DNA of 6,405 nt. Origin: an uncultured Bacteroidales bacterium (lineage in GTDB: Bacteria; Bacteroidota; Bacteroidia; Bacteroidales; UBA932). The stretch spans positions 1 to 6,405 of the forward strand of contig CAMJRT010000073.1 in assembly GCA_946408295.1 (NCBI GenBank), in the 5' to 3' direction. Of the stretch, positions 5,815 to 6,405 are shown one piece after another. The translations under genes and the position numbers were made by a program. The notes below the pieces were generated by a model. That model was not told the DNA's origin. It worked only from the letters and a program-made list of their open reading frames with translations, and made no database searches. Position 1 is the stretch's first letter. Each line of letters starts with the position of its first letter.

Positions 5815-6405
5815 ATGAAAAAGATGGGTACATTTTCTTTCGCGGCCTTTGCCGCTCTTTCTCTTTTCCTGGCTTGCTCCAAAGCGGAGGTAGCCCCCTC
5901 GGAAGGCACCGTCACCCCTTCGGTGGACCCGGCTGTCAATCCCGGGATTCCGGAGGTGGTAACCCTCAGTGCCACCCTCGAAGACCTGACTACCAAAGTC
6001 GGATTCCTTCCCGTTTATGATACGGACGGCAAGACGACCCAACTGACCACCACCTGGTCGGAGGGCGACAAAATCCGCGTGTACAACCACGCCGACAGGA
6101 CGCAATATGCGGACTTCACCCTTCTGCCGGAATGTGCCGGCCAAAAGAACGGCAGTTTCATCGGAACGGCCGTGGCCGGAAGTTCTTTCGACCTTGAAAT
6201 CGTCAACGGAGACATTTCCTATGCCTCCCAGACCCAGCCGGCGGACGGCGTGACTACGGATCTCAAGTACCTGGCCGCTATGAGCGATGTGACGGATTAC
6301 ACCCACGTCTCTTTCACCGAATTCTCCAGCGTGCTGGCCATCACCTGCAAACTGCCTTCCACGGAAGCGGCGGCGGGAGTCAAATCCATCGATTTCACGG
6401 CGAGC
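5815..6405 (+). CDS. Fimbrillin-like lipoprotein, N-terminal part (3' end outside window)
   Basis: The frame stays open from ATG 5815 to the last base, giving 197 residues. MKKMGTFSFAAFAALSLFLAC is a lipoprotein signal peptide with Cys21 as the lipid site. After a Pro-rich segment (about 24-45) comes a beta-rich domain with TWSEGDKIRVY (Trp81, Gly84, Asp85), a hallmark of fimbrillin / Mfa-like proteins of Bacteroidales, followed by FTLLPE...GSFIGTA. Such proteins are exported as lipoproteins; true fimbrillins are then processed and polymerise by strand exchange, but many relatives are simply surface lipoproteins. No RgpB-like processing site can be judged from the visible part. It follows the 46-codon gene and has a strong ribosome binding site, so it may be made in large amounts. 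The family call rests on the W-x-x-GD motif and the overall pattern; another Bacteroidales lipoprotein family remains possible. Confidence 0.7.
   Translation, partial: MKKMGTFSFAAFAALSLFLACSKAEVAPSEGTVTPSVDPAVNPGIPEVVTLSATLEDLTTKVGFLPVYDTDGKTTQLTTTWSEGDKIRVYNHADRTQYADFTLLPECAGQKNGSFIGTAVAGSSFDLEIVNGDISYASQTQPADGVTTDLKYLAAMSDVTDYTHVSFTEFSSVLAITCKLPSTEAAAGVKSIDFTAS

Noticed and set aside
5808..6020. Out-of-frame ATG at 5808 starting a 70-codon + strand frame
   Set aside because: It is only 1 base from AGGAGG, lies in a different frame from the lipoprotein, and its product has no signal or motif.
5596..6306. A 236-codon open frame on the - strand over the small gene and fimbrillin-like gene
   Set aside because: The + strand carries a lipoprotein signal, fimbrillin-like motif and strong ribosome binding site in the same place; the antisense frame has no supporting features.

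Overview
The window looks like chromosomal DNA from a fairly GC-rich member of the Bacteroidales, perhaps Alistipes/Rikenellaceae-like; the genus is an inference. The reasons are several lipoproteins with Bacteroidetes-type signal peptides, GLUG-repeat surface proteins, a fimbrillin-like lipoprotein, a TAnnTTTG-type promoter element, and mostly no Shine-Dalgarno sequences. All genes lie on the + strand. No tRNA, rRNA, CRISPR array, insertion sequence or integrase was seen, and no stretch over 300 bases lacks a gene.

Region 1 (1-3930) reads as one transcription unit. It holds the 3' part of a GLUG-repeat protein gene (1-793), a phosphodiester glycosidase (NAGPA-domain) lipoprotein gene only 2 bases later (796-1995), and a full-length GLUG-repeat lipoprotein gene after 36 bases (2032-3930). 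The two GLUG proteins are paralogues that align from the repeats to the last residue, so the enzyme gene sits between two related surface proteins. The second paralogue carries a Gly/Gln/Glu linker encoded by a 15-bp in-frame minisatellite. A strong hairpin plus T-tract (3980-4008) closes the unit.

Region 2 (about 3946-5601) is a single gene for a cytoplasmic GH13 alpha-amylase-family enzyme with all four catalytic regions intact. Its likely promoter -7 element lies just upstream of the terminator hairpin, and the ATG follows the T-tract directly.

Region 3 (5601-6405) starts with a probable promoter. It is followed by a 46-codon small gene and, after an unusually good AGGAGG ribosome binding site, a fimbrillin-like lipoprotein gene that runs off the window edge.

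The most interesting points are the GLUG/phosphodiester-glycosidase/GLUG arrangement, the long-short alternation of repeat spacing in the GLUG arrays, the shared C-terminal module of about 120 residues, and the small uncharacterised protein in front of the fimbrillin-like gene. Functions beyond family level are not visible from sequence.
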